Below are positions 1 to 10,775 of a stretch of 45,689 nt of DNA, in pieces (positions within the stretch are counted from its first letter, which is position 1; the number at the start of each line of letters is the position of its first letter). The translations under genes were made by a program, and so were the position numbers. Under the pieces are notes generated by a model that saw only the letters and a list, made by a program, of their open reading frames with translations, ran no database searches and was not told the DNA's origin. The stretch is from Trichomonas tenax (Eukaryota > Parabasalia > Trichomonadida > Trichomonadidae), in assembly GCA_023091735.1 (NCBI GenBank), contig JALKBU010000358.1:1-45689 (forward strand), in the 5' to 3' direction.

Positions 1-3000
1 GCGCGCTTGACTGTGACGACATCGAGAATCTGTTGAGCTTCGGCAGACTTCTGTGCGACAACCGCCTTTTCTTCCGAGAGCTTGCTCTTCATGTTAGCGA
101 CAGAGACCTTTGCGTCTTCGATCTTCTGAAGACCTTCCTTCATGCGGTTGGCATCGTCCTGAATCTTAGCGAGCTGTGTCTGGTAAAGTGTCTTGAATGA
201 AGAAAGGAATGAAAGGTATGACTTAGGAGTAACGAATGTACGACGACGGAAGCGGTTGAAGTAGTCTTCACAACCTTGTTCGACGGATTCATGGATGAGT
301 GCGAATGTCTCGGAAAGGCGCTCCTTGATGTCATTGTCTTTAGCGATGATGTCGATTGGCTTGAGGAAGTTCTCGACGACGGAGTAAAGACCCTGGTGAG
401 GCCAGTGTGTGAACCAGTCGATTGTGCAGCCGGAGAACAAACCTGGGAACTTGAGGTTGTGACGACGGAACTGTTCACCGACTGGGGAGAAGCAAAGAAC
501 GATGTGAAGGTTGGAGCGGACACGGTTGATGAAGTAGCCGTAGACGTTCTGATCGGTGTCGACCTGGCCACGGCACTCCTTGATGAAGATTGGACGCATT
601 TCACTCATGAGGGCTTCGTATGTATCACGGTAGAAGAGGTTTGCGATTTCACCTGTTGTGAGAATGTTGTTGATGAATTCGAGGAACGACTCCTGCTTGA
701 CTTCGTTGTCGGTGAAGATGAATGTCGTGCGCTTGTTGAGGACACCGGCCTGGTGATAAAGTTCACGAATATCTGTCAAGAAATCGTTCGTACCGTAGTT
801 ACGTCCTGGTGTAACCTGGAAGATGTTGTAGCCAAGAATTGTAGATGCGAGGCGTGTGAGTGACTGCTTACCGGAACCACCGACACCGACCAACAATGCG
901 TGGCCACGTGGCATGCCGATGATACGTGCAATGCGGACAAGGTGGTTCATAGCGTCGTCGAACAGGACGAGGTCGAGCTTCTTGCCCTTTGTGGATGGCT
1001 TGGAGTTGAATTCATCCATGAATTCGCAGCAGCGCTTGTTGAGAGCATCGAATGTGGAAACCTGCTCGTAGATACGTGGGATCTTGCTGTCCTCGACACC
1101 TTCGTACTGGGAGTAGTCTGGATCGTGCATGAATGAGCACCAAAGGCGAGTGGATGCCTCGCGGAGAAGGTGCTCGTAGCTGTCGCCGAACTTCTCGCAG
1201 CCGCACTTGACAATGGCGTCCGCGAACCATGCCTTATCCTGATCTGTTGTGAACTTATCTGGGAAGACACGGAAGCATTCGTGAGCCCAAAGGGAAACGA
1301 AAAGTTCTGGAGATGGGACTTCCTTGGATGTGACCTGAAGCATACCCTGTGTAACACGGGAAAGGTCACGAAGGTTGAAGACGTAGTGGAACTTCGCTGG
1401 TGTTGGAAGCATTCTCGCCTTTGTGGAGCTCCAGATGGCGTGTGTGGCTTCGACTGCAATGCCGGCGAGGTTTGTGATTGAGGATGAGAAACCACGCTCC
1501 TCGATGAAGAAGCCCTTGAGAATTATGGAGTAAATACGGTTGATGGAGGCAACATCTGGGAGTGTGTAGTTGAAGACGGAGAAGTGACGCTTGAGACGAT
1601 CTGGGACATCGTTACGACCACCACCCGGTGTGCACATGGCGGCGACGAACTGTGTGTTGATAACGGTGATGAACTCACCTGGCTTTTCGAGAGAGTAGAA
1701 GCCGCTGTCTTCCATGAGCTGACGAACGATTTCGTTTGTGACCTGGTCACCCCACTCGTTGATTTCTGGCATGGAGATATCATCGATGAAGACTTCCATG
1801 CGTTTGCCACCGATTGGGCCGTAGCTGGAACCGATTGTCTTCTCAAGGACGGACTCGATGGATGTCTGGAACAAGTATGGTGTTGTAGCAGATGAGAAGT
1901 TGAAGACCTTGGAAACCCAACGCTCCTTGTCGAATGTGTTCAAGAAGGTGTTGATGGTGGCTGTCTTAGCGGTACCGGAGTCACCGAAGAGAAGGATGGA
2001 GCAGCCGCTCTGTGCGAGAAGCTGAAGAAGGTACTCGATCTGTGTGTTGTTGATTGTTGGAACGAGGATGGAAGCAAACTCTGGTGTCTCCTTCTTTGGA
2101 TACTCGTATGTGCGGAGGCGTGTCTCCCAGTTGACCCACTCGCCGCCGGACTTGAGATCGACGACGTAGTCGAACAAGTGAGCCTTGTCGATGCTGGATG
2201 GAATGCAAGCGGCGTACTCCTTGCAGAGCCACTGTGAGAGCTGAGAACGACCATCGAGATCGAGGAAGCCACCGAATGCCCACATGGCGGAGAAGATCAT
2301 GAGCTTCTTGAGGATGACTGGATCCTGGCAGTTAAGCTTGATGAAGCCATCGGATTCGCGAGATGTGATCATGGACTCGAAGATGTGGAGGATTGTTGTG
2401 ATGATGTGGACCTGTGATGTCTTCATGACCATCTTCAAGTGCTTGAAGACATAGGCGAAGAGCTTATCGAATGATGAGATGAGTTCTGGGAAGATGCGCT
2501 CGATAGCCTTGAAGTCCTCGCGCTTGGACCATGACATAGCAACTGGGCGCCATGTAAGGATGTGAGATGGAACGTAAATCATACCAGCACGAGAAACTGT
2601 AGCTGGAGAAGCGTTATCGAGAGATGACATTTCGAAGAGAAGTTTGACTGTTGGAGCCATAGGAAGACGGTCACCGTTAGCGAGTGTAAGTGTCTTGTTA
2701 TCATCAAGAACGGAGTTGAGGTTCTCAATCCAAATAGCATCGACTGGACCATCGAGACCGAGCCAAACGTTCTTGTTCGTCTTCTTGCACGCCATACGCC
2801 AGAGTGAGGAGAAGATACCATCTGTCCAATCGTTGGAAGATGGATCGAGTGTACCGAACATCTGAGAGGATGTGATGGCCTTCGGGTTCATGCGGACGAA
2901 CTCGTGTGGGCAGCGGACTTCGGAGTATGCAAGGATAAGCATCTTAAGAAGCGAGGACTTGCCGGAGCCGGATGGACCAAGAATCATGATGCCGTGACGA

Positions 3001-6000
3001 ACTTCGCATGTTTCCTGAAGCTGCATAGCCTTAGCGAGCCACTCTGGGAATGGATCGAGGTTGTGAGCAACAGAGTTCTCGATGATGGAGTTCTTGATCG
3101 CCATATCGGGCTGCTGATCGGGCTTCTTATCGAAAACATCCTGAAGAAGGTCGAGGAACAATGGCTCGTCATCGTCGACGAGCTTAGCAAGGTTCATGTT
3201 CATAAGAACACGGTTGAGAAGTTCCTGTTCGTTCATTGTTGGGTTGTTGGCACGGACTTCCTTCGAGAAACGAAGAACGGAAAGAATGTTACGAAGACCC
3301 CAGTCGTAGTGGATCTGCTTGGAAAGCTGCTCTGAGCATAGAGCGTAAAGAAGGGCGAACTTGTCGGAAAGTGACATGTAGTCCTGGAAACCGGACGAAG
3401 CAAGCTTGACCTTCATGATGAGACGCTTGTCTGGAACCATCATAGCAACCATACGGAACTGGATCTTAAGGTTTTCCGGAAGCTCCTGACGACCAGCGTA
3501 ACCTGGGTTCATGGTGATGAAGATGGCGACGCGATTATCTAACTCGACCATGTTACCATCGACGAACTTGAAGATGCGCTGGCGTTCGCGGCATGCGTTG
3601 AAGATTGTGGCGACCTGCTGAGCAGCGACGGAAAGAACATCGAGTTCAATACGGTTGAACTCATCGAAGTCTCCCCAGCAACCTGCTTGTGCGAGACCAC
3701 GGAAAATACGACCGAGACCCTGGTTGTTCATCTGATCGGAGCAGTTGAAAACGACGCACATGATACCGAGGGCCTTTGCCATATCCTTAACTGTTTCTGT
3801 CTTTCCTGTACCGGCTGGACCAGCGGGAGCACCACCCATACAGAGACCGAGAGCCTGTGCAAGTGTGATGTAGCAACGATCGGTAAGTGGTGTAATAACC
3901 AAACGACCTGTGCAGCCAAGATACTCGTATGAGTATTCACGTTCGACATCTGTGATAGCGATGATGCACTTGCGGCCTTCTGGCTTCCAGTAGTAACGCA
4001 TCTGCTTCTGCCACTCGAAGTCAAGTGGAGATTTGATCTTCATGTCAACGAGTGAGTTGTAGATATCGCGGTTGTGAAGGAACAATGTGATGAGAACTTC
4101 GATGTGGACGGACTTGAGCTTCTTGCTCTTATCAAGACCACCGGCGATTTCGACGAGCTTCTTGAAGCGCATTTCGAACTCATCCTTTGTCTCCTTGAAG
4201 ATCTTCTGGTTCTTGCCGTTGGCGCGCTTGAGTGTATCTTCTGTACGCTCTGTCCACCAAATCATCATAGCAAGAAGCATGATCTGAGCTGGGAAGTCGG
4301 CGTTAACCCACTGTTCGACTGTGAATGTCTGGATCTGTGTGGACATTTCTGTGCAAATGTTGAGAAGTGTCTGGCGCATCTTGTTGATGAGATCATTAAG
4401 CCACTTTTCGACATTGTCCTGAGCAAGGAATGGCTGGTAGAGTTTGACCTTCTCACCTTCGCCGGACTCGAAGCCAAGAATCTTGTTGTACTGAAGCTGG
4501 TCGAATTCGAGGTGCGTGAGGTTATCGAAGATGGAGTGGATGTGTGCCTGAATGGCCTGTGGATCGGATGCCTGACCAAGAATTTCGAGAATGACGGGCT
4601 CCGAAAGGAAGTAGAAACGTGGGAATGACTGACGCTTCTTTTCGATGTAGCCGGAAAGAGCCTTCTGGCACTTCTGCAGCTGCTCGAGAAGGTGCTTGAA
4701 GAGCTTCTGAAGGCCTTCATCGACGAAGCAGACTGTGACGACGTTCTTGACATCCGAAGCGTTCTTCATGATTGTCATCCAGTTCTTGTTGATCTGGGCG
4801 AATGCCTTTGTTTCCTGAGTCATGTACTTGGCAATATCACCACCGGAGAAAACGGCTTCGAGGTAAATCCACATGGACTGAACTTGCTGCCACTCGGTGA
4901 TGACGTCACGTGAAACAGAGAGCTTCTTCATCCAGCTCTCAACTTGGCCCTTGAAACGAGCAACGAATCTGTTGGAGTTCAGTGAGCTAAGAGCCATCAA
5001 TGAGTCTTCGATCTTGGTGATGATTTCGTTTGTCTCAGCACCTTTAAGGAGCATATCCTGCATGCCCTTATATGGAGAGAATGTGAACTCTGTTGCCTGC
5101 CAGTCGCCTTCGATTTCGCGAAGCTTGGCTTCGATCTTAGCTTCCTGTGTAGCGGCGTTGCAGATATCTTGAACATCTTCCTTAAAGTTAAGAAGACCAG
5201 CATCGAAAACGTGGCCGAGACGGAAGACATCCTTATCTGTATCGATGTCGACCTTTGTGAGCTTCTTGATCTCGTCCCAGTGAACCAGTTTGACAGCTGG
5301 GTTGGAAAGAGCTTCGAGAAGTGGCATCGTATCGACGAAGTTATCGATCTTTGTGCAGAGATCCTTGTATGCATCCCAGCCCTTCATTTCAGCTGGAAGG
5401 TGGCGTGTACGTGTCTGGAACTCCGTCATCTTGACTTCGATATCGCCGAACTTAACTTCGACCCAAAGGAAGTCACGGATCTGACGTGTGTATGTGTTAA
5501 CTTCGGAGTAAAGGTTGTAGAGTGTGGTAAGGTTCTTGAGCTGCTTGGCAAGGACATCGATGGAATCGAGTTTAGTCTTCTCGAGACCGAACAAATCTTG
5601 GCCGCCGGAGTATGTTATCCAGCGCTTCTGGATGTTGTCGAACTGGTGCTGGAAGATCTTTAGCTTTTCGGATGCTTCAGCTGGTGTGAGACCTGGAGCC
5701 ATTGGGCCTTCCTGGTTGTACTGGATCTGGAACTGCTTGAAGTCCTCCAAGAACTGAGCCATACCTTCGATGACCTGGTTCTTGAACTGTGGAGAAACCT
5801 TCTGAAGTGTCTCCTGTTGCTGCTGCTCAAGAGCACGAAGCTTGCCCCAGTTGTACTGGATGTTATCGAACATGTCGAGCTCTTCCTGTGGAACTGTGAT
5901 GCCGTTCTTACCGAGAAGAGAATATGACTCTTCGATTGGAGCCATCAACTGATCGTACTCGGCGCTCTTCTCACGGACGGCCTTAAGGGCGTCCATTGTG

Positions 6001-9000
6001 GAACGAAGGTCATCGAGCTGGTTGATGCTCTTGGAAAGGGAGTTCTTCATCTTCTCGATGAAGTCATTGAGCTCAAGCATCTTGCTGCGGCCGATCTTGT
6101 TGAGGAGGTCGCCGTACTTTTGCTTCCACTTCTTCGCTTCAGCAATAAGAGCGCTCTTGACACCGCCGCAATCGATGATGATTGGGCCAACGCGTGTCTT
6201 CTCGACAATGTCTTCGATCTTCGACTCGAGCTCCATGAAGCTGTCCATCTTCTCCTTGATCTGGCGGATCGATGGGTTTGTGGCCTCGAACTCGTTGAAT
6301 GACTTGTCGCCATCGTTCTCCCAAAGGAATGAGTATCCGTTGAATCCTGCGATGTATTCGTTGATGCGTGGGATGAACTCCTTCATCTTGTTTGTCATGC
6401 TGATGATGAGAGCGATTGTTGGATAATCACGTGTGAGAGCGTTGAAGTAGTTCTTAGCACGGAAGTCCTGGTTCTGAGCAACTGCAAGGCCGGCTGGTTC
6501 GCCTTCCTCGTCGACATCGTGGTCCTTCTCCTCGGGGTGCTTCTCCGTCTTCTGCTGCTCTGGAGCAGATGGGAAGCGAGCAAGAACGAATGTCTGGACC
6601 TCCTGTGTGGCGCGCAGGATGGAGCGGATACCTTCGTCGAGTGTCTTCTGGATGCCTTGAATGTCTGGGGACAAAACAAGGTTTGGAACCTCTGGGCGGA
6701 GCTCTGTGGAGAACAATGTTGGATCTGTCTCCTTAGAAGCATGAAGAGCTTCGCAGATATCGTTCATGGAGTTCTTGAAGCACTTGACAATAGCACGGAA
6801 TGTGATGTCCTCGTATGTCTTGAACATAGTCCAGACGAGGCTGCTTGTGACAATCATAGTGTTGTCCTCCTTGTTGTACTGGAATAGCTGCTTAGCTTCT
6901 GGTTTGCCGTCGTCATCGTCCTTCTTAGGATTGATGTCGGAGACGGTTGAGATGATGTTGATGATTTCGCAGACTGAGGACTGAATGCCCTGGACGCGTG
7001 CGTTGATGCGCTGGATGGCTTCAGCTGCGTGGTGTGTAATCTCGTCGATGAACATCTGTGAATCGGTGATGCGGTTCTTGAATGGTGGGCAGAGTGGTGT
7101 CTCTGCAATCTCCTGAAGTGACTTGTTGATGGAGAATGTGCGGATGTCGTTGACCTTGTTAAGGACATCCTCGATCTGCGAGATCTTCTGGCGAAGAGTC
7201 CCGATGTAGTTGTCGATGTTAAGAGATGACCATGTGAGCGTCTGGCCGCCGGGAGCGATAACTGCTTCAAGCTTCATCTGAGCATCGCGGAAAAGATCTG
7301 GGAATGTCTCTGTGATCTGGTAAAGGATTGTGTCGTGGCGGACAAGAAGGTTCTGAAGCTCTGTCCTGCAGCGCTTGATGTGTGCCTCCTGAGAGACAAA
7401 GCTCTCAAACTGTGGTGGGAGGTCGAACTTGAAGCGGCAGAAGACGTTGGCCTCTTGGAAGATGCGAAGAACGTCGTGGGAGAAGTTGACGGTGAGAACG
7501 TGGTTGGAGTCCATCTTGATCAATGTATTCTGCATTTCCTTCTTAAGAAGGGCAGCATTGTCCTGGAAGAGCTCGTAGCACTTCTTCTCAAGGTCAGCAA
7601 GCTTGTACAATGTTGGGTTGTACTTAGAGATGAGCTTCTTGTTCTCGCTCTTCTCGAAAAGACCCTCGTGCTTCTTGAAGACTTCCATTGGGCTTGTGAT
7701 GCGGTCCATAAGCTGGCGGACGCGTGCAATGCAGCCGGCAATTGGTGGCATGTTCTTGATCTGGAGCTTCTTGTTGTTGAACTGAGATGCAAGCTGCTGC
7801 TGCTCCTTGTCAACAAGGTCGAGGTCCTCGCTGTAGCGAGTGAGTGTCTTTGTGAACCACTTCTCAAGATCCGCCTTGCCCTGCTGGCGTGTCATTGTCG
7901 CAGAGAGCTCGTTGTAGAGATCAAGAGCAGCTATCGGGGTTGGTGTGACCTGGAAGGCGTCGCTGATGATCTGGCGGATCTGTGTGTCAAGCTGTGTGCA
8001 GTTAGTCTGGAACAGCTTGTAGTCCTTCTGGAAGTTCTGGTTGCGTGGATCAAGCATCTTGTACGAGACGCGCTTTGTGAAGTCGATATCCTCGACAAAG
8101 CGCTGGACAATTGGTGTCATGCCCTCGAGGCGGCACTTTGAGAGGAGGTTGAACTCGTCAATTGTTGTGAAGAGGTTGATCAAGTAGTCGCAGCGTTCTG
8201 AGAATGCATCGAATTTGCCAAAGATAATGAAGTGTGTGCGGAGTTCGCGTGTTGTGTTTGTATCGTCCTTCTTGTCTGTGGACGTAGATGCCTTGTTGAG
8301 GTCGCCTGTCTTGGCTGGTTGTGTTGTGTCAAGAGTTGGAACCTTTGTCTTCATTGTGTTGTTGTAGCACTCCTGGTAGCGCTTGTTCAAGTCAATGCAC
8401 TCGTGGAACTTCTTGATGAGAAGTGTACGATCCTGTTCGTAAAGCTGATCGCTTGGGCAGATGTAGTGGACGCATGTGTTGATCATCTGGTTCGTGACCT
8501 TCTTAAGAAGGGTGCAGATGCGCTGTGGAGAGCGGTAGTAACGAGAGATGTTGTGGACCATAGAAACGCTTGTGATGAGGCCCGGGACGAGCTCGCCGCA
8601 CTCTGGTGGATCAAGAGCGTAGAGGAGCTCCGTGTACTTCTCGAGGGAAGTGAGGTACTTGACGTTATCCTTTGCCTCGCTAGCGCTGGCAGTGATCTTA
8701 GCATCCAATTTGTTCCAAAGATTAAGAATCGGTGGCTTCTTGATCTTAAGAACAGAAGTGACGATTCTGACATCGTTAGATTTGATTGACTCGACGAGAG
8801 ATGAGAAGATAGAAAGACGCTCGCGCCAGTAGTCCATCTCGGCACGAGGACCGCTGTCTTCATCCTCCTGGCGGACTTGCTCGGTGACGTTGAGCAGGCC
8901 TTGGATCTGCTCGCACCACTGCTGCATTTTCTGCGCAAACTTGTTTGTGATGTTGTCGTCGTGTGATGCTTGAAGAAGAGATTGTGAATCGAGTGTAACA

Positions 9001-9542
9001 CCGTGCATGTCGGCCGGAGGTTCTAAGATGACAGCCTTCTCTGTTGCCGCAACAGTGGAACTGATCGATTGTGATTTGCGCTCAATACCTGTGAGAATGA
9101 TGTTGAGTGATTTCTTGTCGATGCTGTCGTCTGCGGAGTCAAGCGCAGAGCGAATGACGCCGGAGTATGACTTCGACAACATAGAGTTGAATGATGAGAT
9201 TGGATCGCCGGCGATAATACCCGCAGCGACGAGTTGGTCGATGTTTGTGTTCGAAACTGACGGCTTGTTTTCCTTCTCGATCTTAAGGAAGTAAGGAATG
9301 AGAATGCAAGACTTGCCCGGGTACTTAGAGGGGTCATCTGAGACTGTCATTTCAAGGGGCTCGCGAGATGTGACGTAGAAGAAGAGTGCGGGAACTTCGT
9401 CGTGAGTTGATAAGAAACGATTTATCTTATTCATATCATCTCCGGAAAGTTTTGATGCCCAATCTTCGACGCCGTTAGAATCGCTGAAGAGAAGATTGTC
9501 TGCAATCTTCTGCCAAAGAAACTTATAGCGTGGATCGGCCAT
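1..9542 (-). CDS. Outer-arm axonemal dynein heavy chain, gamma type (DNAH5/DNAH8-like), 3' end outside window
   Basis: Motor heavy chain of the flagellar outer dynein arm; ATP-driven sliding of axonemal microtubules. The minus-strand frame is open for about 3,180 codons from the ATG at 9542 to the left edge, starting MADPRYKFLW. The tail (DHC_N1) occupies roughly residues 1-1050, the linker (DHC_N2) about 1150-1700. AAA1 carries P-loop GPAGTGKTET near residue 1906 (about 3791-3824), followed by Walker B GDFDEFNR. AAA2 has GPSGSGKSS near 2189, AAA3 GDSGTAKTA near 2519 and AAA4 GVGGSGKQS near 2885. The last codons (VVAQKSAEAQ) enter the coiled-coil stalk, so stalk, AAA5-6 and C-domain are missing here. 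The AAA3-AAA4 stretch (EINEWGDQVTNEIVRQLME, LPTPAKFHYVFNLRDLSR, TFIFTDNEVKQESFLE) resembles DNAH5/8 more than beta-type or inner-arm chains. No clear initiator motif lies before the ATG; codons are G+C-rich. Confidence 0.96.
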   Translation of the reverse strand, partial: MADPRYKFLWQKIADNLLFSDSNGVEDWASKLSGDDMNKINRFLSTHDEVPALFFYVTSREPLEMTVSDDPSKYPGKSCILIPYFLKIEKENKPSVSNTNIDQLVAAGIIAGDPISSFNSMLSKSYSGVIRSALDSADDSIDKKSLNIILTGIERKSQSISSTVAATEKAVILEPPADMHGVTLDSQSLLQASHDDNITNKFAQKMQQWCEQIQGLLNVTEQVRQEDEDSGPRAEMDYWRERLSIFSSLVESIKSNDVRIVTSVLKIKKPPILNLWNKLDAKITASASEAKDNVKYLTSLEKYTELLYALDPPECGELVPGLITSVSMVHNISRYYRSPQRICTLLKKVTNQMINTCVHYICPSDQLYEQDRTLLIKKFHECIDLNKRYQECYNNTMKTKVPTLDTTQPAKTGDLNKASTSTDKKDDTNTTRELRTHFIIFGKFDAFSERCDYLINLFTTIDEFNLLSKCRLEGMTPIVQRFVEDIDFTKRVSYKMLDPRNQNFQKDYKLFQTNCTQLDTQIRQIISDAFQVTPTPIAALDLYNELSATMTRQQGKADLEKWFTKTLTRYSEDLDLVDKEQQQLASQFNNKKLQIKNMPPIAGCIARVRQLMDRITSPMEVFKKHEGLFEKSENKKLISKYNPTLYKLADLEKKCYELFQDNAALLKKEMQNTLIKMDSNHVLTVNFSHDVLRIFQEANVFCRFKFDLPPQFESFVSQEAHIKRCRTELQNLLVRHDTILYQITETFPDLFRDAQMKLEAVIAPGGQTLTWSSLNIDNYIGTLRQKISQIEDVLNKVNDIRTFSINKSLQEIAETPLCPPFKNRITDSQMFIDEITHHAAEAIQRINARVQGIQSSVCEIINIISTVSDINPKKDDDDGKPEAKQLFQYNKEDNTMIVTSSLVWTMFKTYEDITFRAIVKCFKNSMNDICEALHASKETDPTLFSTELRPEVPNLVLSPDIQGIQKTLDEGIRSILRATQEVQTFVLARFPSAPEQQKTEKHPEEKDHDVDEEGEPAGLAVAQNQDFRAKNYFNALTRDYPTIALIISMTNKMKEFIPRINEYIAGFNGYSFLWENDGDKSFNEFEATNPSIRQIKEKMDSFMELESKIEDIVEKTRVGPIIIDCGGVKSALIAEAKKWKQKYGDLLNKIGRSKMLELNDFIEKMKNSLSKSINQLDDLRSTMDALKAVREKSAEYDQLMAPIEESYSLLGKNGITVPQEELDMFDNIQYNWGKLRALEQQQQETLQKVSPQFKNQVIEGMAQFLEDFKQFQIQYNQEGPMAPGLTPAEASEKLKIFQHQFDNIQKRWITYSGGQDLFGLEKTKLDSIDVLAKQLKNLTTLYNLYSEVNTYTRQIRDFLWVEVKFGDIEVKMTEFQTRTRHLPAEMKGWDAYKDLCTKIDNFVDTMPLLEALSNPAVKLVHWDEIKKLTKVDIDTDKDVFRLGHVFDAGLLNFKEDVQDICNAATQEAKIEAKLREIEGDWQATEFTFSPYKGMQDMLLKGAETNEIITKIEDSLMALSSLNSNRFVARFKGQVESWMKKLSVSRDVITEWQQVQSMWIYLEAVFSGGDIAKYMTQETKAFAQINKNWMTIMKNASDVKNVVTVCFVDEGLQKLFKHLLEQLQKCQKALSGYIEKKRQSFPRFYFLSEPVILEILGQASDPQAIQAHIHSIFDNLTHLEFDQLQYNKILGFESGEGEKVKLYQPFLAQDNVEKWLNDLINKMRQTLLNICTEMSTQIQTFTVEQWVNADFPAQIMLLAMMIWWTERTEDTLKRANGKNQKIFKETKDEFEMRFKKLVEIAGGLDKSKKLKSVHIEVLITLFLHNRDIYNSLVDMKIKSPLDFEWQKQMRYYWKPEGRKCIIAITDVEREYSYEYLGCTGRLVITPLTDRCYITLAQALGLCMGGAPAGPAGTGKTETVKDMAKALGIMCVVFNCSDQMNNQGLGRIFRGLAQAGCWGDFDEFNRIELDVLSVAAQQVATIFNACRERQRIFKFVDGNMVELDNRVAIFITMNPGYAGRQELPENLKIQFRMVAMMVPDKRLIMKVKLASSGFQDYMSLSDKFALLYALCSEQLSKQIHYDWGLRNILSVLRFSKEVRANNPTMNEQELLNRVLMNMNLAKLVDDDEPLFLDLLQDVFDKKPDQQPDMAIKNSIIENSVAHNLDPFPEWLAKAMQLQETCEVRHGIMILGPSGSGKSSLLKMLILAYSEVRCPHEFVRMNPKAITSSQMFGTLDPSSNDWTDGIFSSLWRMACKKTNKNVWLGLDGPVDAIWIENLNSVLDDNKTLTLANGDRLPMAPTVKLLFEMSSLDNASPATVSRAGMIYVPSHILTWRPVAMSWSKREDFKAIERIFPELISSFDKLFAYVFKHLKMVMKTSQVHIITTILHIFESMITSRESDGFIKLNCQDPVILKKLMIFSAMWAFGGFLDLDGRSQLSQWLCKEYAACIPSSIDKAHLFDYVVDLKSGGEWVNWETRLRTYEYPKKETPEFASILVPTINNTQIEYLLQLLAQSGCSILLFGDSGTAKTATINTFLNTFDKERWVSKVFNFSSATTPYLFQTSIESVLEKTIGSSYGPIGGKRMEVFIDDISMPEINEWGDQVTNEIVRQLMEDSGFYSLEKPGEFITVINTQFVAAMCTPGGGRNDVPDRLKRHFSVFNYTLPDVASINRIYSIILKGFFIEERGFSSSITNLAGIAVEATHAIWSSTKARMLPTPAKFHYVFNLRDLSRVTQGMLQVTSKEVPSPELFVSLWAHECFRVFPDKFTTDQDKAWFADAIVKCGCEKFGDSYEHLLREASTRLWCSFMHDPDYSQYEGVEDSKIPRIYEQVSTFDALNKRCCEFMDEFNSKPSTKGKKLDLVLFDDAMNHLVRIARIIGMPRGHALLVGVGGSGKQSLTRLASTILGYNIFQVTPGRNYGTNDFLTDIRELYHQAGVLNKRTTFIFTDNEVKQESFLEFINNILTTGEIANLFYRDTYEALMSEMRPIFIKECRGQVDTDQNVYGYFINRVRSNLHIVLCFSPVGEQFRRHNLKFPGLFSGCTIDWFTHWPHQGLYSVVENFLKPIDIIAKDNDIKERLSETFALIHESVEQGCEDYFNRFRRRTFVTPKSYLSFLSSFKTLYQTQLAKIQDDANRMKEGLQKIEDAKVSVANMKSKLSEEKAVVAQKSAEAQQILDVVTVKR

Positions 9543-9754
9543 TTTTGTTTTTTGTCCGTTTTTCTTTTCCCTCAATATTCGTTACATTTTTTCTTTTTTA
9601 ACGAGAAATCTTGACAAAGATTTTCAATGCATGATGCGAATTTTGGCATAATTTTAATTTCATTTTATAACTATTCCATTGGGTCTATTGATGCTTGATT
9701 TTTTAACATAAAATTTTGATACTTTACAAAATTTATTTGAAATTTTGGCTCCAC

Positions 9755-9846
9755 TTTTTTCTTGTTGACCTTTTTGAGTTTTGCGATTTTTAACGAGTAA
9801 CCCCCATTCCTGGACGAATCTGATGAAACATTTACGTGCTTTTTGG
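9755..9846 (+). repeat. Left arm of the inverted repeat
   Basis: Reverse complement contains GCACGTAAATGTTT, GGGGGTTACTCGTTA and ATCGCAAAACTCAAAA in the same order as the right arm. Confidence 0.7.
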
Positions 9847-10063
9847 AGGTGCTGATTCTAGTGGTGCAATCTGTTTCATGATCTTGGCAAGGTATTACTT
9901 AATCATGATATGATTACAAACAGAAACCCATTACAAATCATTAATAGGCTTCTGCTATGAATCTCTTTGATGATTATAACAAATACATCTCACTATTATA
10001 GCGTTCGCTCGCTTATTTTTGCGAGAGTTCCGGTAGAAAAATCAAAAAATAGAAAAGAAAAAA

Positions 10064-10137
10064 TACGCTACGCGCAGGAGTCAAACCGCATTCCTTTGCC
10101 CATACATCGAGCATACCTAACGTTATGCTACCTCAAG
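10064..10137 (-). ncRNA. tRNA-like Pol III sequence, probably a tRNA-derived relic
   Basis: On the minus strand an A-box-like TAGCATAACGTTAGG (10116-10130) is followed 28 bases later by a B-box-like GGTTTGACTCC (10077-10087), one base from GGTTCGANTCC. A run of Ts that could terminate Pol III follows. The D-arm GCAT/ATGC can pair. The acceptor stem, anticodon stem and T stem do not pair properly, so no functional tRNA is claimed. It lies inside the inverted-repeat element, which would fit a tRNA-derived relic. Confidence 0.3.
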
Positions 10138-10684
10138 TTCACACAAAATTTGCTCATTGGTAACATTACGTATCAAATTTTCGACTTTACATGACAAATA
10201 TCAGATAATATGTGTCAAAAATGATGACTTTGGTTATTTTACATGTCAAAGTTCGCTGAAATCTCATGGAGGCATCGAGATCCTCAAGTTAAGTAGACAA
10301 GCAAATGCTATAAACATACTCAGCACCCCTGAAAAGCACCAATTTCTTATTAAAATAAATGGAAATACTAAATAAGTTAAATTATTGCTTTTTTAAAAAT
10401 ACAAAAACAGAGTCTCATATTATTAAAATAATAATCTATAATCACACTGTTTATGAATGTATTAATTATAATTGATTTTGTTAATATATTTATAAATTCT
10501 TCGATTTAATATAGGCTACATCTATATTATTAACATGCAGTTATACCTACAATAGATAAAATAAGAGAAGAGCTTCCATCATCTTCCAATACAAGATAGT
10601 GTTTGTTTAAGCAAAACCATATTGGATGAGCGGCTTGGTCTTTATTTGCAGAGATATTATTGATACAACTGTAAATAGAACCAC

Positions 10685-10775
10685 AGAAAAGCACGTAAAT
10701 GTTTTATCAGATCTGATCTATAGGGGGTCACTCGTTACAAATCGCAAAACTCAAAAGAGTAAACGAGAAAAAAAA
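10685..10775 (-). repeat. Right arm of the inverted repeat
   Basis: Plus strand contains GCACGTAAATGTTT, GGGGGTCACTCGTTA and ATCGCAAAACTCAAAA, matching the reverse complement of the left arm. Confidence 0.7.

Larger units (their letters stand above)
9755..10775. mobile_element. Foldback/MITE-like element with ~90-base imperfect terminal inverted repeats
   Basis: The arm at about 9755-9846 reappears inverted at about 10685-10775. Shared blocks read in the right-arm direction are AAAAGCACGTAAATGTTT, then ATCAGAT, then GGGGGT(T/C)ACTCGTTA, then AAATCGCAAAACTCAAAA. Similarity is about 85 percent by eye with a 2-base indel. The arms enclose ~840 bases without a convincing protein gene. Target-site duplications could not be fixed because similarity fades gradually at the outer ends. 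The element class is unknown; a non-autonomous DNA transposon is the simplest reading. Confidence 0.6.

Noticed and set aside
140..9337. Many long open frames antisense or out of frame to the dynein gene
   Set aside because: They are shadows of a G+C-rich coding strand; compositions are Ser/Thr/Arg-rich and show no domains, while the dynein frame is open throughout with all motifs.
9967..10375. Open frames of 72-75 codons
   Set aside because: They lie in the foldback element and overlap the tRNA-like sequence; no protein features.
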